This document shows, one piece after another, positions 1-10,810 of a DNA stretch of 57,015 nt. A program made the position numbers and the translations under genes. The notes under the pieces were generated by a model, which did no database searches, had not been told where the DNA came from, and saw only the letters and a list, made by a program, of their open reading frames with translations. This DNA is from Isochrysis galbana (taxonomy: Eukaryota > Haptophyta > Isochrysidales > Isochrysidaceae), in contig CM030935.1 of NCBI GenBank assembly GCA_018136815.1, forward strand, positions 6,480,940-6,537,954. The letters run 5' to 3'. Numbering within the stretch: position 1 is the stretch's first letter; every line of letters begins with the position of its first letter.

Positions 1-52
1 TGCTTGGGCTCGCATAGCTTTTCCGCCGATCCACCCCTGCCTGCATGCTCAG

Positions 53-3000
53 GTTGTGGAGCGTGGGAGCTCTCGTCTTCTAGAGCTCGATTTGCCGCAT
101 GCGCTCCAGGCGATGGAGGGCGGGGACAAGTCTCAGACCAGCGGCGTCGAGGCGCTGCCCACCTCCCTAGCCGCATCGCTCACTGCCGTGCACAAGGCGG
201 GAGGCGAGCAGGCGTTGCGTGCGGCCGTGACCAAGTTGTCCGAGGTGGAGCTGAAGTGCACCAAGGCGGCGGAGGAAGTGGGGGCGACTCTTGACGGAGA
301 GGAGGCAGCGGAGCGCGAGATGGAGACGGAGCACGGGCCGCAGGTGATGGTCGCCGCCTGATTATGCCACCTCCTCACCACACGGTTGACACTACCATCG
401 CCAAAGCCGTGGTTGTCCGGACGGTTGACACCACTACACGCTAGCCAAAGGTGACACTCGGACCACGGAGCGGGTCGGATGCTCCCTCTCGCAACGTGCT
501 TTGGCGCATCACCCTAGCCCACCCCCCTCTCACCTGTACTTATCGTTGCATCCCCGGTATACCGTCGTGTACGCAGTGGCGCCTAGTATCGACAGCCAGC
601 GCAGCCATCACAGCCGCTCGTGCCGACTTGTCGTCTTGCTCGGCCAAGCTGTCCGCTGCGGCCAAGGCGAACGCTCTTGTCTTCGAGCGCTTCTCGAAGC
701 TGGCCGCTTCGGATGCAATGCCGCTGCTCGAGCTGCCGCTCGAGGATATTGGCGCAAAAGTACCGCGAGCGGACGTCTCGAAGCCAATAGACCCCGAGCA
801 GCAGGCCGCATGTGTTGCACTCCGATCTGCATTGAATGCGCTTTCAGCTCATGAGGCGGGCAGGACCGCCATCGAGCTGAGGTGCGTGGAGATGCAGAGG
901 CCGACACGAAGAATCAAAATCGAGAAGCCCGCCATAAAATCTCAGGCGAGGATTCGCCTTGCTGGCCAGTCGGTGCTTACACCGCAATTCGCAGGCTCCT
1001 GCTTGCAAGTCTTTCAGCACATCACATGTTGCCGGTCGATGTCTACTCCACAAATAATGCGCCCATGCTCTCAAGTCCTTGCATATCAACTCCCCCCCCC
1101 CCCCCCCTCCCCCTCTCCTCGAAGCACTCCTCGAAGCTGGGCATGGAGATCGTCAATAACTCTCTTGGGGAGCTCGGCGTTTTGGTGCACAAGATCTACC
1201 CTGACGGCCTCGCGAAACCAAGTGGGCTTGTGGAAGGGGATGTCATCCTCGCAATCAATGGGACCGCCTGCTGGTCGCACGAACAAGCCAGGAACCTCTG
1301 CAATGACTCAGCCTCTCTCGAGTTCGTCGTGCAGGTGGAAACAGCCTGATCGCCTGTGATCCTCCAATGTGCCATGCATTTTGTAATCGTGAGAGGCCGC
1401 CGCGCATAAGGCACCCTGCCTCGCCGCTCCCACGCTGTAGGCTGGATCGTACGCCCCCGAATTCGTCTCGGCCCTCATCTACCGCGGGACAGCTTCTGCG
1501 GAGGACCTCGTCCAGGCGGAAATCTCCAAGATGTCGGTACTTGACAATGAGGTGCTACTGTTCACTGACATCCACGCGCAGCTGCTTGAAAAGGTGCGCT
1601 TGCGGTTCACATGTAGACGGACGACGAGCGGCGAGCTTTTCCCCGGCGCAAGCTAGAAGAGCGCCCATCCTCTCACCGGCGCAAACTGGCGTTGTCACGA
1701 GAGCTTTGCACGCACATGGAACTTGTTTGCACTAACTTTCCTATTAGCCCGTGCCAAGAGCTCCACCAACAACCATAACCACAGCACTCCCTCTCCATAG
1801 GTGACGTTGGCCAATGAAGCCTTCGTCGCGAAGCGTATCTCTGCTGTGGAAGGCGTTTTAGAGGCCAAACAAGCCTACCTGCGCGAGCTCAATCAGACGG
1901 TAGCACAATATGAAGCCTTCTCGGTGCAGGTGGCTCAGCGGCCTGTGGCTAGCAGCGAACCATGGCCCGCAGCATTGTTCGACGCTCGCCTTCGCTCTTC
2001 TTGCAGTAGCTATCCCGTCCACTCCTCCGCAGCTGATGTGTGGCCACTAATATCCCTCCCCATCAGGTTGCCGAGGGCACCAAATTTTACGCCTCCGCCG
2101 TTGAAAAGCTGGAGGCCCTGCAAGCAAAAGCATCCGAACTGAAGGGCGAACGTGCAGAGCTCCATGAACAGATGCTTAAGTCGCGAAGCCTCGCGCAAGA
2201 AAAGCCGCTGCACGCAACACCTCAGCCAGGATACTTATCTCTGTCATCTCCTCGTGGAGGATCGGCGAGGGGCTCGGGCAGTGGTGCTAGCGGTGCTATG
2301 CCATCAACCGCGCCAGCAGCCGGTGTAGAGCCATCCACAGCCGCGCGCCAGCTAATGGAGATGGGCTTCTCTCGCGCCCAAGCTGAGGGGGCGCTTGAGG
2401 AGAACAACGGCGACGTCTCCGAGAGCCTCACTGCACTTCTCGCCCTCGCCCAAGGCGGTGGGAGCCCACGTGGCTGTAGCCGCAAGTCTTCATGCGACGG
2501 AAGTGTGGATGGGCCTGCCATTTCGCCGGCAGCGGCGCCCCCCGGTCGCGCCCTCAATCGTGGGCACACAGGGCGCTTCGAGGCACCAGCAAGCCTACCA
2601 CCCAAGGTGCGAACTCTCGTTGACATGGGCTTCACTGCCGAACAGGCGGCGGCCGCGCTGCAACAGGTAAGTAGGAGGGCGTTGCCCTGATCGGAAGAGG
2701 GGAAGGATAGCGGTGAGGGGGATCTCGGGCGGGCGACCCCTATGGGACAGAGGGGTAGATGTGGGCGAGGGAGGGCGAGCTCAGCGCCGTCTTTCGCTTG
2801 TTGCGCCATGTTCGCTCGAAACCGGCACGGAGGCCCTGCATCTCCAGTGCCTCGATTGCCCATCGTTTCCATGTGCTTCAGGCAAATGGTTCGCTCGAAG
2901 TTGCAGCGGAAGCTTTGACGACCGCCCAATCCCCTACAACCTCGAGAGCTGACAACGCGGCAGTATCGGCTCTGCTTCAAGAAATGCCCTCACCACCAAA

Positions 3001-4105
3001 TGTGCCGCCGCCACCGCAGCCGGCAGCCGAACCCATACCAACGGTGCCCCATGCCGCAGCCAACCCATTCTCGCAACCGTCGGCCACTAGTGAGCAGCTC
3101 GCAAGTAGTATGGGCACTACTGTGGACATCTCTGTTGCAGAGATTGTCGGTATGGGCTTTGACCCTGCACACGCAGCGGAAGCGTTGCGAAGATGCGGAG
3201 CCGACACGGGTGCCGCCGTGCAGCTCTTGCTTGATCATCCAGATGGTCTACCTCCCCAACAAACACAGCCGCCGCCTTCTCCCGCGCCTCCACCCGTCGC
3301 CACAGCGTTTCTCATGACCCAGCCTGCGACCCCTCAGTCCACGGCGGGTTCGTGCGCGCGCGCGACCCCGGGAGCTGTGGCTAGCGCTTCACAAGGCACT
3401 GAGTGCGCACCCTCTGGTTCCGAGTCGGATGTGTGGGCCCTTGTGGACATGGGCTTCGCAGAGGAGCAAGCGCGCGCAGCTCTCTCGCGGACTAAAGGGA
3501 GCACCGTCGCGGCTATCTCATTACTGCTTTCACAGACATCATGTCCATCAAATGCTGCGCCAGAGATTTCTCATTCGCCGAGTCGTCCACCAGCGGTGAC
3601 GGCAAGCGTGGTCGCGCCTGCCTACCAGCGCAACGTGCAGCAGCAACTCTCATCTATGCGGCAACCACAAAATACACCATCCCAACTACCTCCCCGAAAC
3701 CATTACGAACCGCCTTCCGACCAACCGCCTCCCCGAACTCAATCCCAACGGAGTACACCAGTCACGGTCACGCCAATCCGGCTCGACTCGCCGGCGCCCG
3801 CGCCTGCTTCCATATCCCGCTCGCTCACCGCGCGGCTGATGGGACGGCGGACACACTCCGTACGCAGCGCGCCCTCGCCTGCGGCCCCTACATCGACCGA
3901 GGTTGTAGCAGGAGCACCTGCTAGCTCAGGACCTTATGGGAGTCTCGTTTCGAGTCGGTGGGATGCATCACGTGAAATGGCGCCGCCGCCGTACCAGATG
4001 AATGGAGCATATGGTTCGAGTATTCCGTACCAGCCGAACATGCCCTACCAATCGAGCGTCCCCTATCAGCCGCCGCCCTACGGCTACCAAGGGGGTACTC
4101 AATAG
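53..4105 (+). CDS. ALIX/BRO1-like ESCRT-associated protein with PDZ-like and four UBA domains (5' partial)
   Basis: ALIX/BRO1 proteins link ESCRT-III to ubiquitinated cargo at endosomes and at membrane scission sites. Only the V domain and C-terminal tail are visible; the N-terminal BRO1 domain would lie left of the window. Exons I infer: 53-343, 577-881, PDZ-like exon about 1125-1334, 1441-1593, 1801-1929, 2067-2666, 2882-4105. The V-domain signatures LLELDLPHALQ near 80 and EGTKFY near 2073 resemble ALIX, and the intervening exons are helical and in the right order. Four UBA domains follow, with LMEMGF (about 2355), LVDMGF (about 2617), IVGMGF (about 3143) and LVDMGF (about 3440). The second is split by the intron 2667-2881 and reads through correctly once spliced, which supports the junction. 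The tail is proline-rich, ending in repeated PYQ motifs. The donor at 881 (phase 2) does not fit a PDZ acceptor at 1124 (phase 0); an acceptor at 994 would fit, so that junction is open. Confidence 0.85.
1125..1334 (+). other. PDZ-like exon inside the ALIX V-domain region
   Basis: This open segment reads as a PDZ core: SKLGMEIVN, then GVLVHKIYPDGLA, then a glycine loop and the strand GDVILAINGT. It lies between the exon at 577-881 and the exon at 1441-1593, both of which resemble successive parts of the ALIX V domain. Its donor (CAG|GTGGAA at 1334/1335) is phase 0 and fits the next acceptor after 1440. A poly-C/pyrimidine tract (1091-1120) just upstream looks like the acceptor tract. It may be constitutive, alternatively spliced or a recent exon insertion. 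Confidence 0.6.
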
Positions 4106-5112
4106 TGAGAGGAATAGGTAGGCTATTTGCCCTACTTGAGGTTGAGGCCAATGGCCGCATTTGATGTAGGCTGTTGGCATTCACCGCCTAGTTACTGTGG
4201 CACGGTAGAGCAACACGTGGAATATCCCGCAATCGGGACGATGCTCGCTCGGTCTGGTAGTCATACCATTTGGGCGGCTTGCTAGGTTCGATTTTGAGAT
4301 TGATCCCCCAATGCTGAGGATCGTGTGAGCTTCAAGAGGGCCTGACGAGAAACAAGAATATCCTACCTCGTCTTCGCTACACGTCATGATCACCTGCTGT
4401 GTATTGAGGCGCGATGGCGAGTGCTTAGTGCTGCGCCGCGCCCGATGATCTCTGGCGTCTTTTTTAGCGTCAGGCTTTTCGGCCCTTTGCGACTTTTTTA
4501 GCGTCTTTTGTTAGTTTTTGGTTACGTTTTGTTGTGGGGACCCAAGGGGGGGGCTTGGTCCAATTGGGCCCTGGCTATGTGCTTGTTGGGTGTACAGGGA
4601 ACTTTCTACCGAAAAAAATCCTCAAATTTTCTCAACCATTCTCTTACCCCTAATACTAATACAAAACCCTATTTGACCGCCCTACAATTTACCTTTTGCA
4701 GAGCGGGCGCAATAGGGCCTAGGGCCCCAATAGCGGCTGCGCGCTATTGGGTGGTTGCTATTGAGTCCCTAATGAGGCGTGCAAAACCCCTCTACCTCTT
4801 TATTCGCTTGCGTCTTGTCTATTCTTCATCGATTCTTCTCTTCTTGCCGGCTACTGCTTCCCTACTCCCCACCTTCTCCGGCTGGATTCCCCGTGTTTTA
4901 TGTGTGTTCCTCCTTCTCTTTTCGATCCACACCTCCTTTTGCCCTCTCCTCTCGCTCACTCGCTCGCACCTCCCCCCCCCTACTTTACCCCCCCCTCTCT
5001 CTTCCTCCTCCTCTTCTCCATCTTTTGCCCTCTCCTCTCGCTCGCTCGCTCCCACCCTCTCTCTCTCTCTCTCTCCCTCTCTCTCTCCCTCTCCCTCTCC
5101 CTCTCTCTCTCC

Positions 5113-5143
<31 letters not shown>

Positions 5144-5200
5144 CCTCTCTCTCGCCCTCTCTCTCTCCCTCCTTCTCTCCCTCCCTCTCTCCCTCTCCCT

Positions 5201-5232
<32 letters not shown>

Positions 5233-5513
5233 CTGGTGGGCCCTCCGTCGGCGGCGCCCGCGCCCCCCGGCCGACGGCGTTTGCATCTCCGGCTCGGATT
5301 CCATCCCACTCACTCAAATCCCTTCTCAACCTCCCCCCCCCCCCCCCCCTCTTTCCCCCCCCCGCGGCTTCCCCCCCCCCCCCCCGCCCCCTGCCCCCCT
5401 CTTCCCCCCGCGGCTTCCCCCCCCCCCCCCGGCGGGCGCCCCTCCGTCGGTTGGTCGGCCGGAAAAGCCTCAGCTCCGCTGCCCCCCGGCAGCTCCGAGG
5501 TCTCGCTCTCGCG
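4106..5513 (+). repeat. Intergenic region ending in CT-rich microsatellite and poly-C runs
   Basis: There is no credible gene between the ALIX-like stop and the SPX start. From about 4970 to 5235 the + strand is almost pure CT (CTCT and CCCT units). Poly-C runs follow at 5331-5350, 5358-5380 and 5415-5432, up to about 80 bases before the SPX ATG. Long ORFs here encode only Ser/Leu/Pro or Arg/Glu repeats and are artefacts of the microsatellite. The tract may form part of the promoter or 5' leader of the SPX gene. Confidence 0.8.
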
Positions 5514-6404
5514 ATGAAGTTTGGCAGACTGCTGCAGGCCGAGCTGGCCGACACAGGATGGCCGCATGTGAGGTATAAGCTGCTCAAGCATTCCATCAAG
5601 CGGCGCGTGATGGAGCACGAGGTGGCCAGCATCTTCCACACAGGCACGTTCAAGAAGATGCTGCGCGAGGACATGCAGCTTATCAACAACTGCTGGCTCA
5701 AGATGGAGAGGGATCTCTTCGAGCGCAGACAGGCGGCAGTCAACGTGCCCTACCTGGCACAGCAGTATGAGGACTTGGTACATGAGTGTCTCCGGTGGCT
5801 GGCACTTAACTACCTAGCGGTTCTCAAGATCGCTAAGAAGCACGACAAGCACTGCCGCACACAACTGCACGGAGCTCTGGCGAAAGTCCTTTTGATGCAG
5901 CCATTTGTGATCGGTATGCGCGCCTCGCCCATATTTCACGGGAGCGATCTCATCGGGGGTGGACAGCGCACGCCGAGCTCAGTGACCTCGTCGAAGCTCG
6001 ACACACTCATCGCTGCATGCAGTGAGGATGCGGTCAGCGTCGTCATTGCGCAGCTACTTGGAAGCGCAGCGGCGCATTATTTCCCGCAGCCCCTACAGCA
6101 GTATCTGGAGACTATCGACGACTCGTGCGAGTCAGTCTCCGATCAGGAATTCGATTTCGACGCTGAGTCCTCTCCGCTTCCTGTGCGACGAGTGGCCTCA
6201 AGAAGAGGTCGCCATGTCCCGGCACGAGCGGCTGAGGCTAGCGAAGCCAGACGCCTTTCCGCTATGGCAGAATGCGAGGAGAATTGGGCACCAGGACGAG
6301 CGGAGTGCGCACAAAGACCTTGCGAGAAGGAACTGTCTCCAGGATCTTCGGCGGCCGACTCAAGCAGATGGATGATGTTAGCTTACTTGTTCCTTGTTGG
6401 GTGA
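5514..6404 (+). CDS. SPX-domain protein
   Basis: SPX domains bind inositol pyrophosphates and report phosphate status in phosphate transport, polyphosphate synthesis and phosphate-starvation signalling. The N terminus MKFGRLLQAELADTG matches the invariant SPX start, followed by YKLLKHSIKRR (first helix, basic ligand surface) and LAVLKIAKKHDKH (the conserved K-surface helix), with AKVLLMQPFV near residue 125 resembling the end of the domain. The ATG at 5514 is chosen because SPX domains begin at the extreme N terminus; the same frame stays open upstream through the CT repeat, but that is repeat translation. As read, the protein has 296 residues and no EXS, RING, VTC or transporter domain. The second half (after about residue 190) resembles nothing I know; the other two frames are also open at 6200-6400 and an exon-like piece follows at 6532, so the 3' structure is uncertain. 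Confidence 0.8.
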   Translation: MKFGRLLQAELADTGWPHVRYKLLKHSIKRRVMEHEVASIFHTGTFKKMLREDMQLINNCWLKMERDLFERRQAAVNVPYLAQQYEDLVHECLRWLALNYLAVLKIAKKHDKHCRTQLHGALAKVLLMQPFVIGMRASPIFHGSDLIGGGQRTPSSVTSSKLDTLIAACSEDAVSVVIAQLLGSAAAHYFPQPLQQYLETIDDSCESVSDQEFDFDAESSPLPVRRVASRRGRHVPARAAEASEARRLSAMAECEENWAPGRAECAQRPCEKELSPGSSAADSSRWMMLAYLFLVG

Positions 6405-6531
6405 GCCCTCGCTCCATTTTGCCACTCCATTCTGCCAATTACCTCTGCCCCCCTGCATTGAGAGACGCCTGGATGCGCTTGCACTTCCGAACCTTCGTTC
6501 ATCAACTGCTCTCATCGTGATCCACACGCAG

Positions 6532-6815
6532 ATGTGCAGGATGTGTTCTACTCCAAGAATCTTCAGCTGGTGTGCCAAATGCGTGAAGTAGAGCGGCAAG
6601 GAATCGGTATAGAGTGGGCAGCGGCTCCCGTCACAAACAAGAAGTCTCACATCACGAGTGCATGCGCATCGCCGTGGCCGGCTTTTCCCCATTCTGATGC
6701 TGCATCTGCTTTCGCGCGACTACGTATTGCATCATGCATCATGCGACTTTTGCAACCCCACTTGCTATCCCTCCCCCTTCCTTCTATGGTTTTGTTACTC
6801 TCGCCAGTGCAATGA
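6532..6815 (+). other. Possible 3' exon of the SPX gene
   Basis: A pyrimidine-rich stretch ending in CAG (to 6531) is followed by an open frame reading VQDVFYSKNLQLVCQMREVE. This helical, protein-like segment then degrades to low complexity before the stop at 6815. A good donor, GG|GTGAGC at 6400/6401, lies at the end of the SPX reading frame. Its phase in the SPX frame does not fit this acceptor, although it fits in another frame, so either the model lacks an intron or this is noise. Confidence 0.25.
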
Positions 6816-8880
6816 TCATGCCCCTCCCTTCTCGTCACTGAGCAGTCGGCCCGTTTTCTTGGTCCTTGTATCTTCCACTAGGTTTATACTTAGTTCACCA
6901 TGGGAAGGCACCTCGTGCTCTCCACCTCAGGCTCAACGATTCCCCTCCCGGGGTGGGCCGGCTAGGATTGGTCGGAGCTGAGGGTCGAAAAGTGGGCCTA
7001 GCTACTAGCTAGCAGCTGTCACTCATACTAACAGGAGGGCGCCAACTGATGTGTGCGTATGTGCCCACATTGTCTATTCATCTGGAGGACGAACGGTAAC
7101 TCGCCACCGGTGCATCGTCTGTGAAGGTGCAACCTGATGCCCATTTTCACCTCCATCCACCCCCGTCTTTTTTCGGTTTTTGAATTGCACTATTGCTTTA
7201 ATTAATAGGGCGGTCAACCAGGGGCTTTTGAACTATTAGTAAGGGCTGGGCTGCATTTTTTGACCGTGGCGCGATCCCCAATAAAAAACCTCCGGGAGGG
7301 GGCTACCTGACGCTACGAAAATCTTCGCCAAGAAATGGTGCGATCCGCCCCCCCTCTCTCCCCCTCCGTCACGCGCCCTCACGCTCTACCTGTAAAGAAT
7401 TGGCGGTCGCGCCCGCGGGGGGATCGGTTCCTTTATATCTAAGCTACATTCGGCATTTGATTCCCGCCCGATGCAGCGCCGTGTCGGGCTGCCGACAGTC
7501 CGACCACCCCCTGACCCTCTGGCATCATTGCCCGCGCAGCCCACCCAGCTCCTCACAGCGCGCGCACGCGGCTACCCTGGCTACCAGAGGTGCCCCACCC
7601 CGACCATCCCGACCCGCCCCTCACAGGATTCGCCCTCTCTCGAACTCGGCATCGAGAACTAGGACCAGGTTCACCGACGCGGCCGTCCACGCGTGGCTGA
7701 CGAGCCTCCGCGTTGAGGCTGCCTTCGCGGCCCTCCTCTCGTTGACAGTGCCAGATCCGGCGCTGATCGACGTATCGACGTAGTGAGACCCGTTGGTGGC
7801 CTCAGGACGGGCCACGCCGTGGCTCATAACGCCACGGCGAGCAGGAAAGCCCAAGATCCTGCCAGAGCGCCTCACAGCGCATCTGGTGGGAACCCACCAC
7901 CCAGAGCAGAAATCATCTTCTGCCGCTGGGGGGTGGGCTTGGCAGGCGGTATTGGACATCAGCCCATACTGCAACTGCAAATGACGCGCGACGAGGTGTC
8001 GTTCCTTCAATTGTGGGGCATGAGTCGAATTGAGCGAGATCAAGTGTCCATACGTATGTATACACCAATACTTTAAAATTCAATGAAAGGCTAGGGCGCC
8101 GTGCTGGCCCCAAAGACCAACTACATTGGAGACGAGGCCGCCGTCGCGTACCTCTGCATGGAATACATCACGGCGGTCGCGTACGCTGAAACGAATCCCA
8201 TGGTGCAAGTGCGCCGAGCAGCTGGCAAACTCTACATGGAGAACAAGAAGGCCGTCCTCGCACGCATCACGGACCTCGCCACCCAAGATCAACCGAGCGA
8301 CATCGTCGCATGTCAGGACATCGACAATAGGATCGAGGATGAGGGGTGTGAGAAAAAGAGACGAAAGCAAGATGAAAACTCAGCCTGCGTAGCTGGGGGT
8401 TACTATGTGTGTGTGGGAGGTGGGGGGGAGGGGAAGTTGCTATTGACGTGTCGTGATTAGCTTTTGTACTCATCTTAATAATAAACTGGAGGAATTATGT
8501 GAGACATTCCTACCTAAAAAGAAAACCTGCGTTCTGAGCGAAAAATAATATCACCTGGTCCTCTTTTGACGGAACGCGACTTCGGCGAAGCGAAAGCGCT
8601 CTAGGCATGCGGAGCTCGCGCAGCGAAGGCCCAAACCAGGGTCTTGGCAATCCTTGACATAGAAGTCCAGGAGAGCCGTAGACCGCGGAGTCGACGCGGC
8701 GTCCGTCGACCCCAGGTGGGCAGCTGAGACAGAGGGCCTTTGACAGTCCTTTGCCTTTGCCAGGCCTTGACTCAATTAACATCGGCAAAAGCAAAAGCGG
8801 CGGCGGCGACGGGCCAGTAAGTGGGGGCGGCGGCGGCGGCGGCGCTCCCTCGGCGACGTGCAACGTCACCGTCCCATGGG
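6816..8880. other. Stretch without a convincing gene; weak ORF at 8101-8460 (+)
   Basis: I see no recognisable gene here. The best candidate is the open frame 8101-8460 (+). Its first ~80 residues (GDEAAVAYLCMEYITAVAY and following) are of normal composition and could be an exon, but it starts with GTG, has no recognisable domain and ends in low complexity. A second open end at 7620-7783 (+), reading DAAVHAWLTSLRVEAAFAAL to a stop, could belong to the same degraded locus. Opposite-strand frames over both are also open, as expected in GC-rich DNA. Confidence 0.25.
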
Positions 8881-9436
8881 CTCCATAGATGGCTGACTGC
8901 GACGAGATTTCGGCGCGTGGCCTGCCCGATTGGCGTGCCTGTCTGGGTGGCCCCTTTGTATTTGGTGTCTGTTAGGGTCCGCCATCTGGATGGATCGTCG
9001 AAAACGCGCACGCAGCGCGCCCGGCATCGATTCGAAGTTGGACTCTCCGGGCCTCACTCGGAGACGTCCGACGTCACCGCCCAATGGGCTCCACGCATGG
9101 CTGATGTCGACAAGACTTCGGCGCGCGGCCTGCCCGATTGGCGTGACCATCCGGACAGCCCCTGTGTATTTGGTATCTGACGGGGCCCGCCATCTAGATG
9201 GATCGTCAAATACGCGCACGCAGCGCGCCCGGCATCAATTCGAGGTTGGGCTCTCCGGGCCTCACTCGGAGACGTCCGACGTCGAATGGGCTTCACGGAT
9301 GGTTGATTCCGACGAGATTTCGGCGCGCGGCCTGCCCGATTGGCGTGACCATCCGGACGGCCCCTGTGTATTTGGTATCTGGCGGGGCCCGCCATCTGGA
9401 TGGATCGTCAAAAACGCACACGCCGCGCGCCCGGCC
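8881..9436 (+). repeat. Three tandem copies of a 202-208 base repeat
   Basis: Copies begin at 8881, 9089 and 9291, each with CTCCA or CTTCA followed by a conserved GATGGCTGA-like segment. The shared block CCTGCCCGATTGGCGTG lies at 8921, 9129 and 9331, giving periods of 208 and 202 bases; the third copy ends near 9436. All copies carry the CCATCTGGATGGATCGTC segment, with CTAGATGG in copy 2. Frames through the repeat stay open, but I consider this a GC effect. Confidence 0.9.
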
Positions 9437-10810
9437 ATGGAGCGCGCCCCGCTCCCCTCCTCCCCTCCTCTCTCTCTCCGCCCCCACAACGCCAACTTCT
9501 CGGAAGAATCGGTGCTAATTAATTTAAATTAATACGCATCATTGAAAGATTCATGAGACTATGCGACTATGCACTATGCTGCGCCCTCCTATTCGAAAAA
9601 TCGACGGATTCGTCGAGGACCGCCGAAGCCGGCTATCACCGATGGGTCCCTTGTCTCTTGCCCCCCTTTGACCTCTCTTTACTTCCTAAGTCCTAAGTCC
9701 AAATAGGGCTTCTCTTCACGTGAGGAGAGGCGACGGGCGACGGGCCCCTCTCTTCTCTTCTCTTTCCTCTCCCACTCACCCCCTCTTGCGCGTATCCCGT
9801 TACGTTACTTATCTACGTGTTACCGTGAATATGCGTGTGATAGTGGTGTGAGAGAATTGTAATTGTAAGAGGAATTTTACCCGGTTCCGGTTCCGTTCTG
9901 GAGAGAGCGCGAGCGATGGCGTCGCTCTCCCTCCTCTCGGTCACCCTGGTCACCACGATGGTGATAGGGCGATACCGGCATGGGGCGACAACCAAAAAAA
10001 AGAATCGACCTGGGCGCGTTTATTTAGCCCTTTGTACGATTCGAATAACAAAGGTAACAGGTAACCTCATTCCCAGCGCGGAACTCGGAACTCCTAGCCC
10101 TAGCCTCAAGGCTAGGAGTAGAGTACATGGTCAAGACCAACCCCGATACGGGCTCGGAGACGGGCCAAAAAGCAACATGAAAGGAACGTGCAAACGAGAC
10201 CGATCAGTAATCCATAACGCACCCTAGGACGCGCGAAGACCACAAGCAAAAAAGGACACGAGCGAACTTTTCAATAGGCTTGCCCCGAACACGCATCCAC
10301 AACCGGGCCCATGGTAGTGCACCAGGGCCGCACCCCCGACACCAAAGACAAAGGAAAGAGGGGGGGAAGGCGAGGAGGCGGTAGAAAGGGATGGAAGGGC
10401 GTTGTATGATATGCGATATGCGGTGAAAGGTACCGTCTAGCGATAGGTGTGTAGCCCTGAATCTTCAGGCATCCAGATCCTTTTTTTTTAAGAGGGGAAG
10501 GATGCTTGCGCTTCAGGGAGTCCCGACTTGTGTGAGCGCTAGTCCCGTCCCTTTGCCACGCCGCGACCCATAAAAAATTGTTAAAATTAAAATTACTCCC
10601 TTCTTCATGACTGTGAAGGTGGACTCCGCGTGTTTGTCACTTGCCATGAAGGGACATTACCCGGATGTTCAGCACGGCACACCCCTATGCGTCTTCGGGG
10701 AGAAGAAGCTTGTCGCATGTTGGCATGCGCAAGGACAAAGGCAAAGCGAGAGGTTCAGGATGCCGGCACCACCATCGAATCCGCCTCCCTTCCACCGTCG
10801 ACCGCCTTCG
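9437..10810. other. Intergenic, no gene seen
   Basis: The stretch contains a short AT-rich patch near 9515-9535, an A run near 9993, a T run near 10482 and mixed-composition sequence. A 76-codon ORF at 10607-10837 (+) has no recognisable features and overlaps the 3' end of the DPH1-GNAT gene. Nothing else is supported. Confidence 0.5.

Noticed and set aside
4779-5513. Long open frames upstream of the SPX start, and the 252- and 164-codon frames opposite
   Set aside because: They translate the CT/poly-C microsatellite into Ser/Leu/Pro or Arg/Glu repeats; real SPX homology starts exactly at 5514.
8510-8869. 119-codon minus-strand ORF and overlapping 74-codon ORF
   Set aside because: Parts look protein-like (LLDFYVKDCQDPGLGLRCAS), but no start, splice signal or family support was found.
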